Assembly (NCBI RefSeq): GCF_014203835.1
Contig: NZ_JACHJW010000001.1
Location: forward strand, 4,228,501 to 4,292,500
Length of the DNA: 64,000 nt
Direction: 5' to 3'
Source of the DNA: Micromonospora polyrhachis
Lineage (GTDB): Bacteria > Actinomycetota > Actinomycetes > Mycobacteriales > Micromonosporaceae
The notes below the pieces were generated by a model, which made no database searches, was not told where the DNA came from, and saw only the letters and a program-made list of their open reading frames with translations. Below, one piece after another: positions 25,055-34,050 of the stretch. The translations under genes and the position numbers were made by a program. Positions within the stretch are counted from its first letter, which is position 1, and each line of letters begins with the position of its first letter.

Positions 25055-25804
25055 ATGAACAATCTGCTGCGTACTGCCATGGCCGAGGCGGGCGAGACGG
25101 CCGAGTCGTTGGCGGGCCACGTCGGGGTTGACCCGAAGACAGTCGGGCGGTGGCTCTCACCAGGTCGGGTGCCCCACCCTCGGCACCGGATGGCAGCGGC
25201 CAAGGCCCTCGGTCGGGAGATCGGTGAGCTCTGGCCGGATGCGGTGCGGCCCCGCGTACCGGCATGGTTCCGGCCGTGGGCGGACCTCGAACGGGAGGCG
25301 ACGGCGCTGCGGTCGTTTCAGGTCGCGGTGCTACCCGGCCTGTTGCAGACCGAGGCCTACGCCCGCGCGGTGCTGAGCAGCGGTCCGCTTGCCGCCGACG
25401 AGGTGGAGGGATACGTCGCGACCCGGTTGGAGCGACAGGCGGCCGTCCTCGACCGACCCCGCCCGCCGCTGACCATCTTCGTGATCGACGAGGCGGCGCT
25501 GTGGCGGGGCGATCCGGAGATCATGCGACCTCAGCTCGACCACCTGGTCGCCATCTCCGAGCGGCCGAACGTGCTGGTGCACGTGCTGCCCCTGCGGGCC
25601 GGCTTCCACCCCGGCCAGGCCGGCGCGTTCGTCATCGCCAGTGTCGACGGTGACGGCGACGTCGGATACATCGACGACCAGGCCGAGGGGCGGATCGTCA
25701 AGGACATTGCCCCGCTCTGGCACACCTGGGACACTCTGAGGTCGGTGGCGCTCCCGCGTGACCTGTCCAGAGAGCATCTAGAGGCGCGAACATGGCTGAG
25801 ATGA
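25055..25804 (+). CDS. XRE-type HTH protein with DUF5753 (Scr1-like)
   Basis: A 249-residue regulator. The N-terminal HTH is ESLAGHVGVDPKTVGRWLSPGRVPHPRHR (about 17-45). The DUF5753 domain has the hallmark FQVAVLPGLLQTEAYARAVL (near 88-107) and the C-terminal ITHD-free core VLVHVLPLRAGFHPGQAGAFVI. Such proteins are usually encoded beside a small DUF397 protein, as here. The Streptomyces Scr1/Scr2 pair (SCO4441/SCO4442) behaves like a toxin-antitoxin-related regulator that affects antibiotic production. ATG 25055 fits the GGGAG site better than ATG 25049. The pair sits between the permease genes and the binding-protein gene of the transporter. Confidence 0.9.
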   Translation: MNNLLRTAMAEAGETAESLAGHVGVDPKTVGRWLSPGRVPHPRHRMAAAKALGREIGELWPDAVRPRVPAWFRPWADLEREATALRSFQVAVLPGLLQTEAYARAVLSSGPLAADEVEGYVATRLERQAAVLDRPRPPLTIFVIDEAALWRGDPEIMRPQLDHLVAISERPNVLVHVLPLRAGFHPGQAGAFVIASVDGDGDVGYIDDQAEGRIVKDIAPLWHTWDTLRSVALPRDLSREHLEARTWLR

Positions 25805-25983
25805 CCGGCGCCCGCTGGCGCACGAGCACCCGCAGCAGCTCCAACGGTGGCGACTGTGTCGAGGTCGCCGACAACCTGCCTGGTGTGGTGCTGGTCAGGG
25901 ACAGCAAGGATCGGGACGGCGGCACGCTTGCCTTCGGGGCCGACGTCTGGCGCGCCTTCGTCGGTTTCGCCGGAGGGCGCTAG
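25792..25983 (+). CDS. DUF397 small protein (Scr2-like)
   Basis: A 63-residue DUF397 protein: RWRTSTRSSSNGGDCVEVA, then VLVRDSKDRDGGTLAF and the closing WRAFVGFA. All the family landmarks are present. Its start lies 13 bases inside the preceding HTH gene, so the two are translated together. In known pairs, the DUF397 protein partners the HTH-DUF5753 protein; the molecular activity is not settled. The TAG stop is in a duplicated 24-bp sequence. Confidence 0.92.
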   Translation: MAEMTGARWRTSTRSSSNGGDCVEVADNLPGVVLVRDSKDRDGGTLAFGADVWRAFVGFAGGR

Positions 25984-26013
25984 CGACACGTCAACGTCTG
26001 GCGCTAGCGACAC
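25976..26013. repeat. 24-bp partial tandem duplication over the DUF397 stop codon
   Basis: GGCGCTAGCGACAC occurs at 25976-25989 and again at 26000-26013, a period of 24 bases. The gene's stop TAG (25981-25983) is in the first copy and repeated in the second. Confidence 0.75.
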
Positions 26014-26117
26014 CTCGGGCTCAGTGCCCGGTGCATCGAGTCGACCGGTTCTCTTGGTGACGCTGCGGGTACGGGGTGCTGGGATGTCCCGCATCGGTCG
26101 GGAACGGTGCTGACCTG

Positions 26118-26131
26118 GCCACGATCGTGGC
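26118..26131. promoter_or_regulatory. 14-bp palindrome upstream of oppA
   Basis: GCCACGATCGTGGC is a perfect palindrome 114 bases before the oppA start, next to an AT-richer stretch (26132-26175, including GTTAACTGTTACAC) that probably holds the promoter. It could be an operator, perhaps for the neighbouring HTH protein. This rests on position only. Confidence 0.4.
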
Positions 26132-26244
26132 AAAACTTATCGTTAACTGTTACACAATTCGTAGATTTCCTTCACTACGATCCGTGGGGCGTCGGCGGTC
26201 TTCGCCCGGCGGCTACGCAGCACATTCGGTGGAGGAGGAACATC

Positions 26245-27987
26245 ATGCGACCACGGGTGGCGGCCGCCGCAGGCGGCGCTATCGCACTGGTGGTGACATT
26301 GGGTGCGTGCACGGAGAACACCGGCGAGGGCACCAATGTAGACATCAACCGTACCCAGACCGGGGTCATCGCGACCGACCCGAAGGACTCCCTCGGGCCC
26401 GCGCCGGAGGTGCCGGGTGCCAAGAAGGGCGGCACCTTCACGATCCTTCGGGAAACCAAGATCGTGCACCTGGACCCGCAGCGGACGTACTCGTTCGTGG
26501 GTCTGATGAACGCCCCGCTCTACAGCCGTTACCTGACCACCTGGAAGGACGACGGCAAGGGCAAGCTGACGCTGGTCGGCGACCTGGCCGAGACCCCGGG
26601 CAAGAACGTCAACAACGACTGCAAGGTCTGGGAATTCAAGATCAAGGACGGGGTCAAGTTCGAGGACGGCCGGCCGATCACCTCGAAGGAGATCGCGTAC
26701 GGCATCGCCCGCTCGTTCGACCTCGACCTCACCGGCGGCCCGACCTACATCCAGGAATGGCTGGTCGACAGCCCGCAGTTCGACACCAAGTGGAACTTCA
26801 AGGCCAACAAGGACTCGCTGCCGCCGGGGTTGACCACGCCGGACCCGAAGACGCTGCGCTTCGAGTTCAACAAGCCCCGCTGTGACCTGCCGTTCGCCGT
26901 GTCCCTGCCGACCACCGCGCCGCTGCCGGCCGACAAGGACACCGGTGTCAACCTGGACAACGCGCCGTTCTCGTCCGGCCCGTACAAGGTCACCAAGCAC
27001 ACCGTCGGCACCGAGCTGGTGCTGGAGCGCAACGAGCACTGGGACCCGGCCACTGACGCGGTACGCCACCAGTATCCGGACAAGTTCGTCTGGACCTTCG
27101 GCCCGGACCAGTCCGCCGCAGCCAACCGGGTCATCGCCGACGGCGGGGCCGACCAGGCCGCGCTGTCCTGGAACAGCATCCCCTCCTCGCTGGTCGCCCG
27201 GGTCGCCGGGGACGCGGCGCTGAAGAGCCGCACCCTGCTTGCGCCCACGCCGCAGACCAACAACCTGGTGATCAACACTCAGCGGGTCACCGACCTGTCG
27301 ATCCGGCAGGCGCTCAACTACGCGATCGACCGGGACGGTCTGATCAAGACCCTCGGCGGTGAGACGGTTGCCCAGCCGCTGACCACGCTGCTGCCGCCGG
27401 CCACGATCGGCTTCAAGCAGTACGAGGCGTACCCGGCCGGCAAGAGCGGCAACATCGAGAAGGCCAAGGAACTGCTCGCCGGCAAGACCCCGGAACTGGT
27501 GTTCGGCGCTGCCGACGACGCCGAGGGTCAGGAGGTCGCGACCCAGATCAAGGCCAACCTGGAGAAGGCCGGCTTCAAGATCACGATCCGGAGCATCCCC
27601 ACCGATGCCCGCCTGGACGAGGTCAAGAAGAAGAACAACCCGTGGGACCTCTACCTCGGTCAGTGGGCGGCGGACTGGCCCAGCGGTGCCTCCATCCTGC
27701 CGGTGCTCTACGACGGTCGCACGATCAAGCCCGAGGGCAACAGCAACTCGTCGTTCATCAACAGTGACGCGATCAACGCCGAGTTCGACCGGGTGCTCGC
27801 CCTGGACCCGACGGCCCAGGCCGATGAGTGGGCGAAGCTGGACCAGCGGATCATGACCGAACTGGCCCCGGTGGTGCCGCTCTATGTGAACGTGGCCTAC
27901 TTCGCACACGGCTCGAAGGCCGGCGGGCTCTTCGTCTCCAGCGTCTTCGGGTGGACGTCGTTCGTGGACGCGCACGTCAAGCAGTAG
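26245..27987 (+). CDS. oppA: Oligopeptide-binding lipoprotein OppA/DppA
   Basis: A 580-residue solute-binding protein of the SBP_bac_5 family. A signal sequence ends at the lipobox TLGAC (C22), so it is anchored outside the membrane. Family features are KGGTFTILRET near the mature start, the ...LVGDLAETPGKNVNNDCKVWEFKIKDGVKFEDG entry region, SIRQALNYAIDRDGL and VPLYVNVAYFAHG at the end. GGAGGAGG precedes the ATG. It delivers peptides to the oppDFCB channel. Its TAG stop lies in a short tandem repeat. Confidence 0.93.
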   Translation: MRPRVAAAAGGAIALVVTLGACTENTGEGTNVDINRTQTGVIATDPKDSLGPAPEVPGAKKGGTFTILRETKIVHLDPQRTYSFVGLMNAPLYSRYLTTWKDDGKGKLTLVGDLAETPGKNVNNDCKVWEFKIKDGVKFEDGRPITSKEIAYGIARSFDLDLTGGPTYIQEWLVDSPQFDTKWNFKANKDSLPPGLTTPDPKTLRFEFNKPRCDLPFAVSLPTTAPLPADKDTGVNLDNAPFSSGPYKVTKHTVGTELVLERNEHWDPATDAVRHQYPDKFVWTFGPDQSAAANRVIADGGADQAALSWNSIPSSLVARVAGDAALKSRTLLAPTPQTNNLVINTQRVTDLSIRQALNYAIDRDGLIKTLGGETVAQPLTTLLPPATIGFKQYEAYPAGKSGNIEKAKELLAGKTPELVFGAADDAEGQEVATQIKANLEKAGFKITIRSIPTDARLDEVKKKNNPWDLYLGQWAADWPSGASILPVLYDGRTIKPEGNSNSSFINSDAINAEFDRVLALDPTAQADEWAKLDQRIMTELAPVVPLYVNVAYFAHGSKAGGLFVSSVFGWTSFVDAHVKQ

Positions 27988-28044
27988 CCGCGCCGCGCGG
28001 AGCAGTAGCTGCGTCGCACATGAAGCAGTAGCCGCGTCGCGTGG
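27980..28044. repeat. 21-23 bp tandem repeat x3 over the oppA stop codon
   Basis: Three units (27980-28000, 28001-28023, 28024-28044) each begin AGCAGTAGC and continue with a GCG-rich tail. The oppA stop TAG is in unit 1 and repeated in the other two. Confidence 0.85.
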
Positions 28045-28050
28045 ATTGTG

Positions 28051-28102
28051 GTGTTAGGAAGGGCCCCTTCTTATGCAGAAGACGATAAGAAGGGGCCCTT
28101 CC
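28051..28102. terminator. Bidirectional hairpin terminator element, copy 1
   Basis: Perfect 18-base arms (28057-28074 and 28085-28102; left arm GGAAGGGCCCCTTCTTAT) enclose a 10-base loop. A GTGTTA precedes the left arm. It lies between convergent oppA and the S9 peptidase gene, so it can stop both. Related copies lie at 39460 and 50049. Confidence 0.88.
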
Positions 28103-28131
28103 GCGCATCCCTCCTGCCGCCAGGCCTGTGC

Positions 28132-30276
28132 TCAGGCGAGGTGTTGGCGCAGGAAGTCGAGCTCCAGGCGGAGCAGGCGCTCGGCCGTACCCCCGGCGGC
28201 CATATGGGTGGCCCCGGTCAGCGGCAGCACCGAGTGCGGACGGCCGGCGGCCAACAACGCGGCCGACAGGCGCAGGGTGTGTGCGACCACCACGTTGTCG
28301 TCGGCCATGCCGTGCACCAGCAGCATCGGCCGGGCCTCCGCCGGATCGCGTACCGGATCGGCGGCCAACTCCACCAGCGAGTGGTGGGCGTAGATCTCCC
28401 CACCGTCGACGGGTAGACCGAGGTAGCGCTCGGTGTAGGCGGTGTCGTAGAGCATCCAGTCGGTGACCGGGGCGCCGACGATGGCGCAGCGGAACAGGTC
28501 GGGCCGGCGCAGGGTGGCCAGGGCGGCCAGCCAACCGCCGAACGACCAGCCCCGGATCGCCACCCGGCGCAGATCCAGGTCCGGGTGCTTGTCGGCCAAC
28601 GCGGCCAGCGCGTCGACCTGGTCCAGCAGGATCACGTCGGCGAGCCGCCGGTGCACCACCTTCTCGAACGACGGGGCCACACCAGGCGTACCCCGGTTGT
28701 CGACGGTGACCACGGCGAACCCGGCGTCGGCCCACCACTGCCGTTCCAACCACCGTGACCGTAGCGCCAGCACCTCCTGGTGCCCCGGTCCGCCGTAGAT
28801 GTCGAGCAGCACCGGCAGCCGTCGACCGGTGACGTGGCTGCTGGGATAGAGCACCGCCGAGGGCAGCCGCCGGTCGGTGACCCGGACCAGCATCGGACGC
28901 GGGGCGTACGGCGGGGTGGCGGCCAGCGACCGGATCGCGGCCACCTCACGGTCCCGCTGCCAGACCGTCCATCGGGTGCCGGGGTGGTCGAGCGAGGCGA
29001 AGCCCACCACGACCACGTCCCCACCCACCGCGGCGGTGTGCCAGCCGGGATCGGCGGTCAGCCGCTGGGAGTCGGCCCCGGCCACCCCGATCGCGGTCCG
29101 GACCCGGAACAGGTGCTGCTGGCTCGGCTCCCCGTTGCTCGCCTCGACCAGCAGGTCGGGGGCACCGTTGCCGCCGGGCAGCCGGCCGACCACCCGGCGT
29201 ACGTAGAGCGACGGCGGGGTGAGCAGGGTGCCATCGGCGAAGAGACAGCGGGCGTCGTAGCCGTCGTGGGCGAGTTCCCCGCCGACCAGCACCCGCCCGT
29301 CGGAGAGGTGGCACGGGGTGCCGGCGACCGGCTCGACCCAGCGCGGGTCGGCGAGTTCGGCGTGCACCTGCGTCTCGCCGGTACGCGGATCGACGGCGAG
29401 GACGAGGCCGTGCTGCTGCAACCGGCGCAGTACGGTGATCAGCGGGCCGCCCTCGCTCCAGTGCACCGACACCAGGTAGGGATAGGTCTCCCGATCCCAG
29501 TGCACGTCCACCCAGCCGCCGTCCAGGTCCAGCAGGTGCAGGCTCACCTCGGCGTTGGGGCCACCCGAACGGGGGTAGGCGACCGTGGTCGGAGCGGTGG
29601 TCGGATCGCTGGGATCGGCCAGGTGCCAGCGGGGCAGCCGGGACTCGTCGACCCGGGCGGCCAGGATCGACCGCCCGTCCGGGGCCCACCAGTAGCCCCG
29701 GAACCGGTCGAACTCCTCGGCCGCGACGTACTCGGCCAGCCCCCAGGTGACCCCGGAGTCCTCGCCGGCGAGCAGTGAATCGGTACCGTCCGGGTCGATC
29801 ACCCGGAGTTGTCCCCGGGGGCTGCCGCCGCCGGCTTCGGTGACGTAGGCGAGCCGCTGGCCGGTGGGATCCGGTCGGGGGTCGACCACCGGCCCGGCGG
29901 TGGCCACCTCGACCACGTCCCCGTGCGCCAGGTCGGCCCGGAACAGTCGGCCGCCGAGGGTGAAGACCGCAACCCGGGCTGCCGGGTCGGTGGCGTACCC
30001 GCCGATGCCGGCGGCGCTGACCCGCTGCCGTTCCCGCAGTGCCCGTTCGGCCGCCGGAAGCGGGGCGGCCGGCTCGGCACCGAGCAGCAGCGCCGGGTCG
30101 GCCACCAGGCGTTCGGTCGCGGTCGCGACGTCGAGTGACCAGAGCGCGTCCACCGGATCCTCGGGACCGGCGGAACGGAGGAACAACACCCGTGAGCCGT
30201 CGTTGGCCACCGTCAGCATCCGGGGCGCGCCGTAGCTGAATCGACGGGTACGAGCGGCCAGCTCCGGGTAGTCCAC
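28132..30276 (-). CDS. S9-family prolyl oligopeptidase, dipeptidyl-peptidase IV type
   Basis: A 714-residue serine peptidase with an N-terminal DPPIV beta-propeller and a C-terminal alpha/beta-hydrolase domain. The triad is S578 (GWSFGGW), an Asp near 660 (GMADDNV) and H691 (GATHM). EYVAAEEFDRFRGYWWAPDG in the propeller is the Glu-containing motif that in DPPIV enzymes grips the substrate amino end. No signal peptide is seen, so it is probably cytosolic and trims peptides, perhaps those imported by the neighbouring opp system. The GTG at 30276 is chosen from homology-like alignment; the frame is open further upstream. Confidence 0.92.
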   Translation of the reverse strand: MDYPELAARTRRFSYGAPRMLTVANDGSRVLFLRSAGPEDPVDALWSLDVATATERLVADPALLLGAEPAAPLPAAERALRERQRVSAAGIGGYATDPAARVAVFTLGGRLFRADLAHGDVVEVATAGPVVDPRPDPTGQRLAYVTEAGGGSPRGQLRVIDPDGTDSLLAGEDSGVTWGLAEYVAAEEFDRFRGYWWAPDGRSILAARVDESRLPRWHLADPSDPTTAPTTVAYPRSGGPNAEVSLHLLDLDGGWVDVHWDRETYPYLVSVHWSEGGPLITVLRRLQQHGLVLAVDPRTGETQVHAELADPRWVEPVAGTPCHLSDGRVLVGGELAHDGYDARCLFADGTLLTPPSLYVRRVVGRLPGGNGAPDLLVEASNGEPSQQHLFRVRTAIGVAGADSQRLTADPGWHTAAVGGDVVVVGFASLDHPGTRWTVWQRDREVAAIRSLAATPPYAPRPMLVRVTDRRLPSAVLYPSSHVTGRRLPVLLDIYGGPGHQEVLALRSRWLERQWWADAGFAVVTVDNRGTPGVAPSFEKVVHRRLADVILLDQVDALAALADKHPDLDLRRVAIRGWSFGGWLAALATLRRPDLFRCAIVGAPVTDWMLYDTAYTERYLGLPVDGGEIYAHHSLVELAADPVRDPAEARPMLLVHGMADDNVVVAHTLRLSAALLAAGRPHSVLPLTGATHMAAGGTAERLLRLELDFLRQHLA

Positions 30277-30460
30277 GACGGAATCGTAAGACGGTGGGAT
30301 CGCCTGTGGGGCCGAGCTGGCGATCGGTACCCGTCCGGTTACATAGGGACTTCCGGACGTGGAACCTCGCTGAGGGTGGCCGTTCGAGGACTCCGTGGCG
30401 TGCCCGTCCGATAACTCCTGGAACAAGGTGATCCGCGTTGGCCGCGTACAGTGTCGAGGC

Positions 30461-31435
30461 GTGACGACTCTCGCTGCCCGCCGGCTTCTGCTGGTCCACG
30501 CACATCCCGATGACGAGTCCATCGGGACCGGGGCGACGATGGCCCACTACGTGGCCGCCGGCGCTCAGGTCACCCTGGTGACCTGCACCCTCGGTGAAGA
30601 GGGGGAGATCCACGTGCCGGCGCTGGCCGGACTGCTCGCCACCGAGGCCGACCAGCTCGGTGGCTACCGGATCGCGGAGTTGGCCGCCGCCTGTGCGGCG
30701 CTGGGCGTCGCCGACCACCGGTTCCTCGGCGGTGCCGGGCGCTACCGCGACTCCGGCATGATGGGCCTGCCCACCAACGACCACCCCCGGGCCTTCTGGG
30801 GGGCGGACCTGGACACCGCCGCCGGGCACCTGGTGGAGATCATGCGGGAGGTACGCCCGCAGGTGCTGGTCACCTACGACCCGAACGGCTTCTACGGGCA
30901 CCCGGACCACATCCAGGCGCACCGGGTGGCGATGCGCGCCGCCGAACTGGCCGCCGCCGAGGGGGTCGGCCCGGCGAAGATCTACTGGACGGCGATGCCG
31001 AAGAGTGTGTTGGAAGCCGGCATGACCACGTTCGCCGAGTCGGCGGACAACCCGTTCGCCGGCATCGAGCACGCCGACGACCTGCCGTTCGGCACTCCGG
31101 ACGAGCAGATCGCGGCCCAGATCGACGGCACCGACCAGCACACTGCCAAGGAGGCGGCGATGCGGGCGCACGCCACCCAGATCCCGGACAACTCGTGGCT
31201 CTACTCGATCGCCGGCAACTTCGGCAACGAGTTCATGGGAGTGGAGTACTACACGCTCGCCGTGGGGGAGAAAGGACCGGGCGTGGGCCCGTACGGCTGG
31301 GAGGAGGACCTGTTCGCGGGCCTGGCGCTCGACGTCGACCCGGTGGCGGCACCAGCCGGCGCGGTCCGTGCCCCCGTGCAGCCCGGCGAGCCGACCCCGG
31401 TGGTCGGTACGTCGGCAGAGGCCGGCGTCCGGTGA
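30461..31435 (+). CDS. mshB: Mycothiol biosynthesis deacetylase MshB
   Basis: A 324-residue LmbE/PIG-L-family zinc hydrolase that removes the acetyl group from GlcNAc-inositol, the second step of mycothiol synthesis. The zinc motif AHPDDE is at H15-D18 and HPDH at H147-H150, the same spacing as the known enzyme. The GTG at 30461 gives the usual N-terminus ([16 protein letters not shown]). It is divergent from the S9 peptidase, and its stop overlaps the next gene by 4 bases (GTGA). Confidence 0.94.
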   Translation: MTTLAARRLLLVHAHPDDESIGTGATMAHYVAAGAQVTLVTCTLGEEGEIHVPALAGLLATEADQLGGYRIAELAAACAALGVADHRFLGGAGRYRDSGMMGLPTNDHPRAFWGADLDTAAGHLVEIMREVRPQVLVTYDPNGFYGHPDHIQAHRVAMRAAELAAAEGVGPAKIYWTAMPKSVLEAGMTTFAESADNPFAGIEHADDLPFGTPDEQIAAQIDGTDQHTAKEAAMRAHATQIPDNSWLYSIAGNFGNEFMGVEYYTLAVGEKGPGVGPYGWEEDLFAGLALDVDPVAAPAGAVRAPVQPGEPTPVVGTSAEAGVR

Positions 31436-31884
31436 GCCTGACCAGTCCGTCCATGTCCGCCTCGCCGCAACTCGAACCCGACCCGCCATCGGGCCGGTGG
31501 TCCGCCCTGGAGCCCGCGCTCGACATGGCGTTGCGGGTGATCGGGGGAGCGCTGGCGGTGGCCGGCGCGATACTGACCGCGATACTGGAGTTGGTCTTCG
31601 TGACGGCCCGGGTGGGCGGTTATCTGATCGGGGTGTCGGTGGTCATCGCCGTGGTTGCCAACGTCGGGTTGAGCTGGTTCGCTCACCGCGCCGTCGGCAG
31701 CAAGGCGGCGGTCGCGCTGCCCGCACTGACCTGGTTCGCGCTGATGGTGGTGGTGGCCGGTGGTACCTCGGAGGGCGACATCCTGCTCGCGGGGAACAAC
31801 TGGGTGGGACTCGCGATGATCGTCGCTGGCGCGATGGCCTTTGCCGTCATGGCCTTCCGGCTGATTCTGGCACCGCGTCGTTGA
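31432..31884 (+). CDS. Four-helix membrane protein coupled to mshB
   Basis: A 150-residue protein with a short soluble N-terminus and about four membrane segments (near 36-56, 60-80, 85-105 and 120-143). It begins at a GTG overlapping the mshB stop. A small membrane protein follows mshB in other actinobacteria too (Rv1171 in M. tuberculosis); it may belong to the DUF6113-type group. No function is known. Coupling suggests a link to mshB expression rather than proven involvement in mycothiol. Confidence 0.8.
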   Translation: MSLTSPSMSASPQLEPDPPSGRWSALEPALDMALRVIGGALAVAGAILTAILELVFVTARVGGYLIGVSVVIAVVANVGLSWFAHRAVGSKAAVALPALTWFALMVVVAGGTSEGDILLAGNNWVGLAMIVAGAMAFAVMAFRLILAPRR

Positions 31885-31977
31885 CCTTGCGGCTTATAGC
31901 TCCGCAGCGTCCGAAGTGGTAGACATCTGGGCAGTGAGGCCGAGGTGACGGCGGGGCATGATCCGGGAGGATGCGTG

Positions 31978-32442
31978 ATGAAGGACCGTTGGCTGCCGCT
32001 CGGAGTGCTCGCAGGGGTGCTGTTCGCGGTCAACGTCGTTGCCCGATTGATCATCCGGTTCGGGTTCGCGGACGACGTCGATGCGGCCGACCGGATGTCA
32101 CTGGGGATGTTCGCCCTGATCGGGGTGATCCTCGGGACGGTCGCCTTCCTCTGGGGGCGGCGTCGCCCGGTCAGTCAGTGGAGTCCGGAGGTCGCCGGTG
32201 CCGTACTGGTCGCACTGACCCTGACCATCTTCGTCGGCCCGTTCATCAGCGGCACCCAACCGTTCGCGAACGGCGCGGGACAGTTCTTCTCCCAGATCTG
32301 GCTCTACGCCGGCTTCACCCTCGGCGGTGCCCTGATCGGGTTCCTGGTGCTGACCGCACTGGGCCTGGACTACCGCTCCCAGTCGTTGAAGCGGTACGCC
32401 GAGAGCCGGCAGGCCAAGCCGCGCAAGATCGTCCGTCGCTGA
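31978..32442 (+). CDS. Small membrane protein of unknown function
   Basis: A 154-residue protein with four clear membrane segments (near 6-27, 42-58, 70-90 and 107-128) and a basic cytosolic tail rich in Lys and Arg. GGGAGG precedes the ATG by 8 bases. It follows the mshB-coupled membrane gene by 93 bases and may share its transcript. I do not recognise the family. Confidence 0.78.
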   Translation: MKDRWLPLGVLAGVLFAVNVVARLIIRFGFADDVDAADRMSLGMFALIGVILGTVAFLWGRRRPVSQWSPEVAGAVLVALTLTIFVGPFISGTQPFANGAGQFFSQIWLYAGFTLGGALIGFLVLTALGLDYRSQSLKRYAESRQAKPRKIVRR

Positions 32443-32516
32443 CCGACGTCAGGAAGTCGCTGACCGGGCTGGGCACCCGGGCGCTGACCGTTCGGCCGGC
32501 GACCTGCATCCACCGG

Positions 32517-33551
32517 TCAGCGGCCGATCTCCGGTGCCACCCGGGAGACGTACGTGTGGTGGGTGGTGAAACCGAGCCGCCGATAGAGCGCCACCGCGCC
32601 GCTGTTGTGCTCCTCCACTTGGAGGAAGGCGTGGCTCGCGCCTCGCTCGACGGCCCAGTCGGCGAGCGCCCGGACCAACTGCCGCGCCAGTCCCTGCCGC
32701 CGCGCGGCGGGCACCACCTCGATCAGGGTCAGGCCGAGCCACCGCCCTTCGCCGGTGACCGTGCCCCGGGCGACGCCCAGCAGTTGCGGATCGGCGTCGT
32801 CGAGGTCGGCGTACAGGTGGGCGAAGCGGACCTGGTCCACGGCGGTGAGCACGTGCCACGCGGCGGCCGGCAGTTCTGCGGCCGGTAGCGCGGTAGCCGA
32901 CAGTTCGGCGGCCTGGGCGGCCGGTAGCGCGGCTGCCGGCAGTTCGGCGGCCTGGGCGGCCTTACGGGCGGCGGCGAGCGCGACCCAGGCGGCCGACGGT
33001 TCGGTGTCCAGCCGCACCGGGGGGAGGTCGGTCCGGGGCGGTACGGCTGCCAGGAGCGCCGTCAGCGGGATGGTCTGCACCAGGACTGGCGGACGGGCGG
33101 TCCAGCCCCGCCGGTCGAGCGCGATGCCGATCGGCGCGGCCAGCGGCAGCGGTACGTTGATCGTGGCGGGCTGGTGTCGGGCGGCGTACCAGTCGACGAC
33201 CGCGTCGATGGCGGCCTCCAGGGGGCGGTCCGGGTCGCCGATCGGCAGGGCGGAGTTGGCTCGCCCGGTCCAACCGCCAGCCGCCCGTAGCCGCCAGTCG
33301 CCCAGCCGATCCTGCACCGGGGCTGGCCAGGCCTCGTTGGCGGCCAACTCCAGGCCGACCACTGCGGTAGCGGTCGGTCGGCGCGCGGGGGGCACCCGCT
33401 TGGCGCGGTGCACCTCGGTCAGCGGCACGCGAAGCTCGCCCTTGGCGGTTGCCATGGTGAGATGGGTCTCGGTCAGCTCGACGAGCTCGCCCAACGCGTC
33501 GGAAAAGACCGTACGGCCGTCCCGAATTCCCACAATTCGCCGGACTACCAT
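32517..33551 (-). CDS. Rv0428c/Cg3035-type GNAT acetyltransferase
   Basis: A 344-residue protein. The N-terminal 60 residues form a small SH3-like domain (VVRRIVGIRDGRTVFSDALGELVELT). The C-terminal GNAT domain has the acetyl-CoA motif VVPAARRQGLARQLV and EEHNSGAVALYRRLGF. This two-domain layout is that of the Rv0428c/Cg3035 family, for which N-acetylglutamate synthase activity has been proposed. Between the domains is an Ala/Leu/Pro-rich insertion (about 215-245) encoded by imperfect DNA repeats (32861-32960). ATG 33551 is preferred because AGGA lies upstream. Confidence 0.85.
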   Translation of the reverse strand: MVVRRIVGIRDGRTVFSDALGELVELTETHLTMATAKGELRVPLTEVHRAKRVPPARRPTATAVVGLELAANEAWPAPVQDRLGDWRLRAAGGWTGRANSALPIGDPDRPLEAAIDAVVDWYAARHQPATINVPLPLAAPIGIALDRRGWTARPPVLVQTIPLTALLAAVPPRTDLPPVRLDTEPSAAWVALAAARKAAQAAELPAAALPAAQAAELSATALPAAELPAAAWHVLTAVDQVRFAHLYADLDDADPQLLGVARGTVTGEGRWLGLTLIEVVPAARRQGLARQLVRALADWAVERGASHAFLQVEEHNSGAVALYRRLGFTTHHTYVSRVAPEIGR

Positions 33552-33650
33552 CCGGTGTCCTACATCCTGCCGTCGGAGCACGATCGACCCCCTCCCCGGC
33601 GAGATACTAGGCTCTAACTGTCGCGGTTCATCGCGGCGTGGCTGGCGAGG

Positions 33651-33700
33651 GTTCCGGGTCGGCTCGCGTGAGACGATGCGGTCGCGCCGGAATCCGAGTT
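33651..33700. mobile_element. 50-bp palindromic miniature element in the fdxA leader
   Basis: The sequence starts GTTCCGGGTCGGCTCGCGTG and ends CCGGAATCCGAGTT. It differs from the 47-bp element at 22534 by a few substitutions and a 3-base insertion in the loop. It ends one base before the GGAGGAG Shine-Dalgarno of fdxA. No clear target duplication is left here. Confidence 0.72.
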
Positions 33701-33715
33701 CGGAGGAGAAGATCG

Positions 33716-34042
33716 GTGACCTACATCATCGCCGAGCCGTGCGTGGATGTGCTCGACAAGGCATGCATCGAGGAGTGCCCGGTCGACTGCATCTACGAGG
33801 GCAACCGGATGCTCTACATCCACCCCGACGAGTGCGTCGACTGCGGGGCCTGTGAGCCGGTCTGCCCGGTCGAAGCGATCTTCTACGAGGACGACGTCCC
33901 GGAGCAGTGGAAGGACTACACCTCGGCGAACTACGAGTTCTTCGAGGACCTCGGCTCGCCGGGCGGTGCCTCCAAGATCGGCAAGGTGGAGAAGGACGCC
34001 ACCTTCGTCGCGGCCCAGCCGCCGCGTGGAGAAGGGCACTGA
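33716..34042 (+). CDS. fdxA: Seven-iron ferredoxin FdxA/FdxC
   Basis: A 108-residue 7Fe ferredoxin that carries electrons in the cytosol. The cysteines that bind the 3Fe-4S and 4Fe-4S clusters are visible: C9, C17, C21 and C25 at the start, and C40, C43, C46 and C50 in [12 protein letters not shown]. The GTG start has GGAGGAG 7 bases upstream. It is followed 8 bases later by dapC, the same neighbour as in M. tuberculosis (Rv1177-Rv1178). Confidence 0.95.
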   Translation: MTYIIAEPCVDVLDKACIEECPVDCIYEGNRMLYIHPDECVDCGACEPVCPVEAIFYEDDVPEQWKDYTSANYEFFEDLGSPGGASKIGKVEKDATFVAAQPPRGEGH

Positions 34043-34050
34043 GCCGGACT

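Noticed and set aside
25055-25983. A classical type II toxin-antitoxin module
   Set aside because: The HTH-DUF5753/DUF397 pair is related to TA-like regulators but has no recognisable toxin domain.
26143-27975. A 610-codon minus-strand frame opposite oppA
   Set aside because: Shadow of a clear lipoprotein gene; composition is Arg/Val/Gly-rich without a fold signature.
28946-31489. An 847-codon minus-strand frame across the S9 peptidase and mshB
   Set aside because: It crosses two well-supported genes, in another frame of one and antisense to the other, and has no domain.
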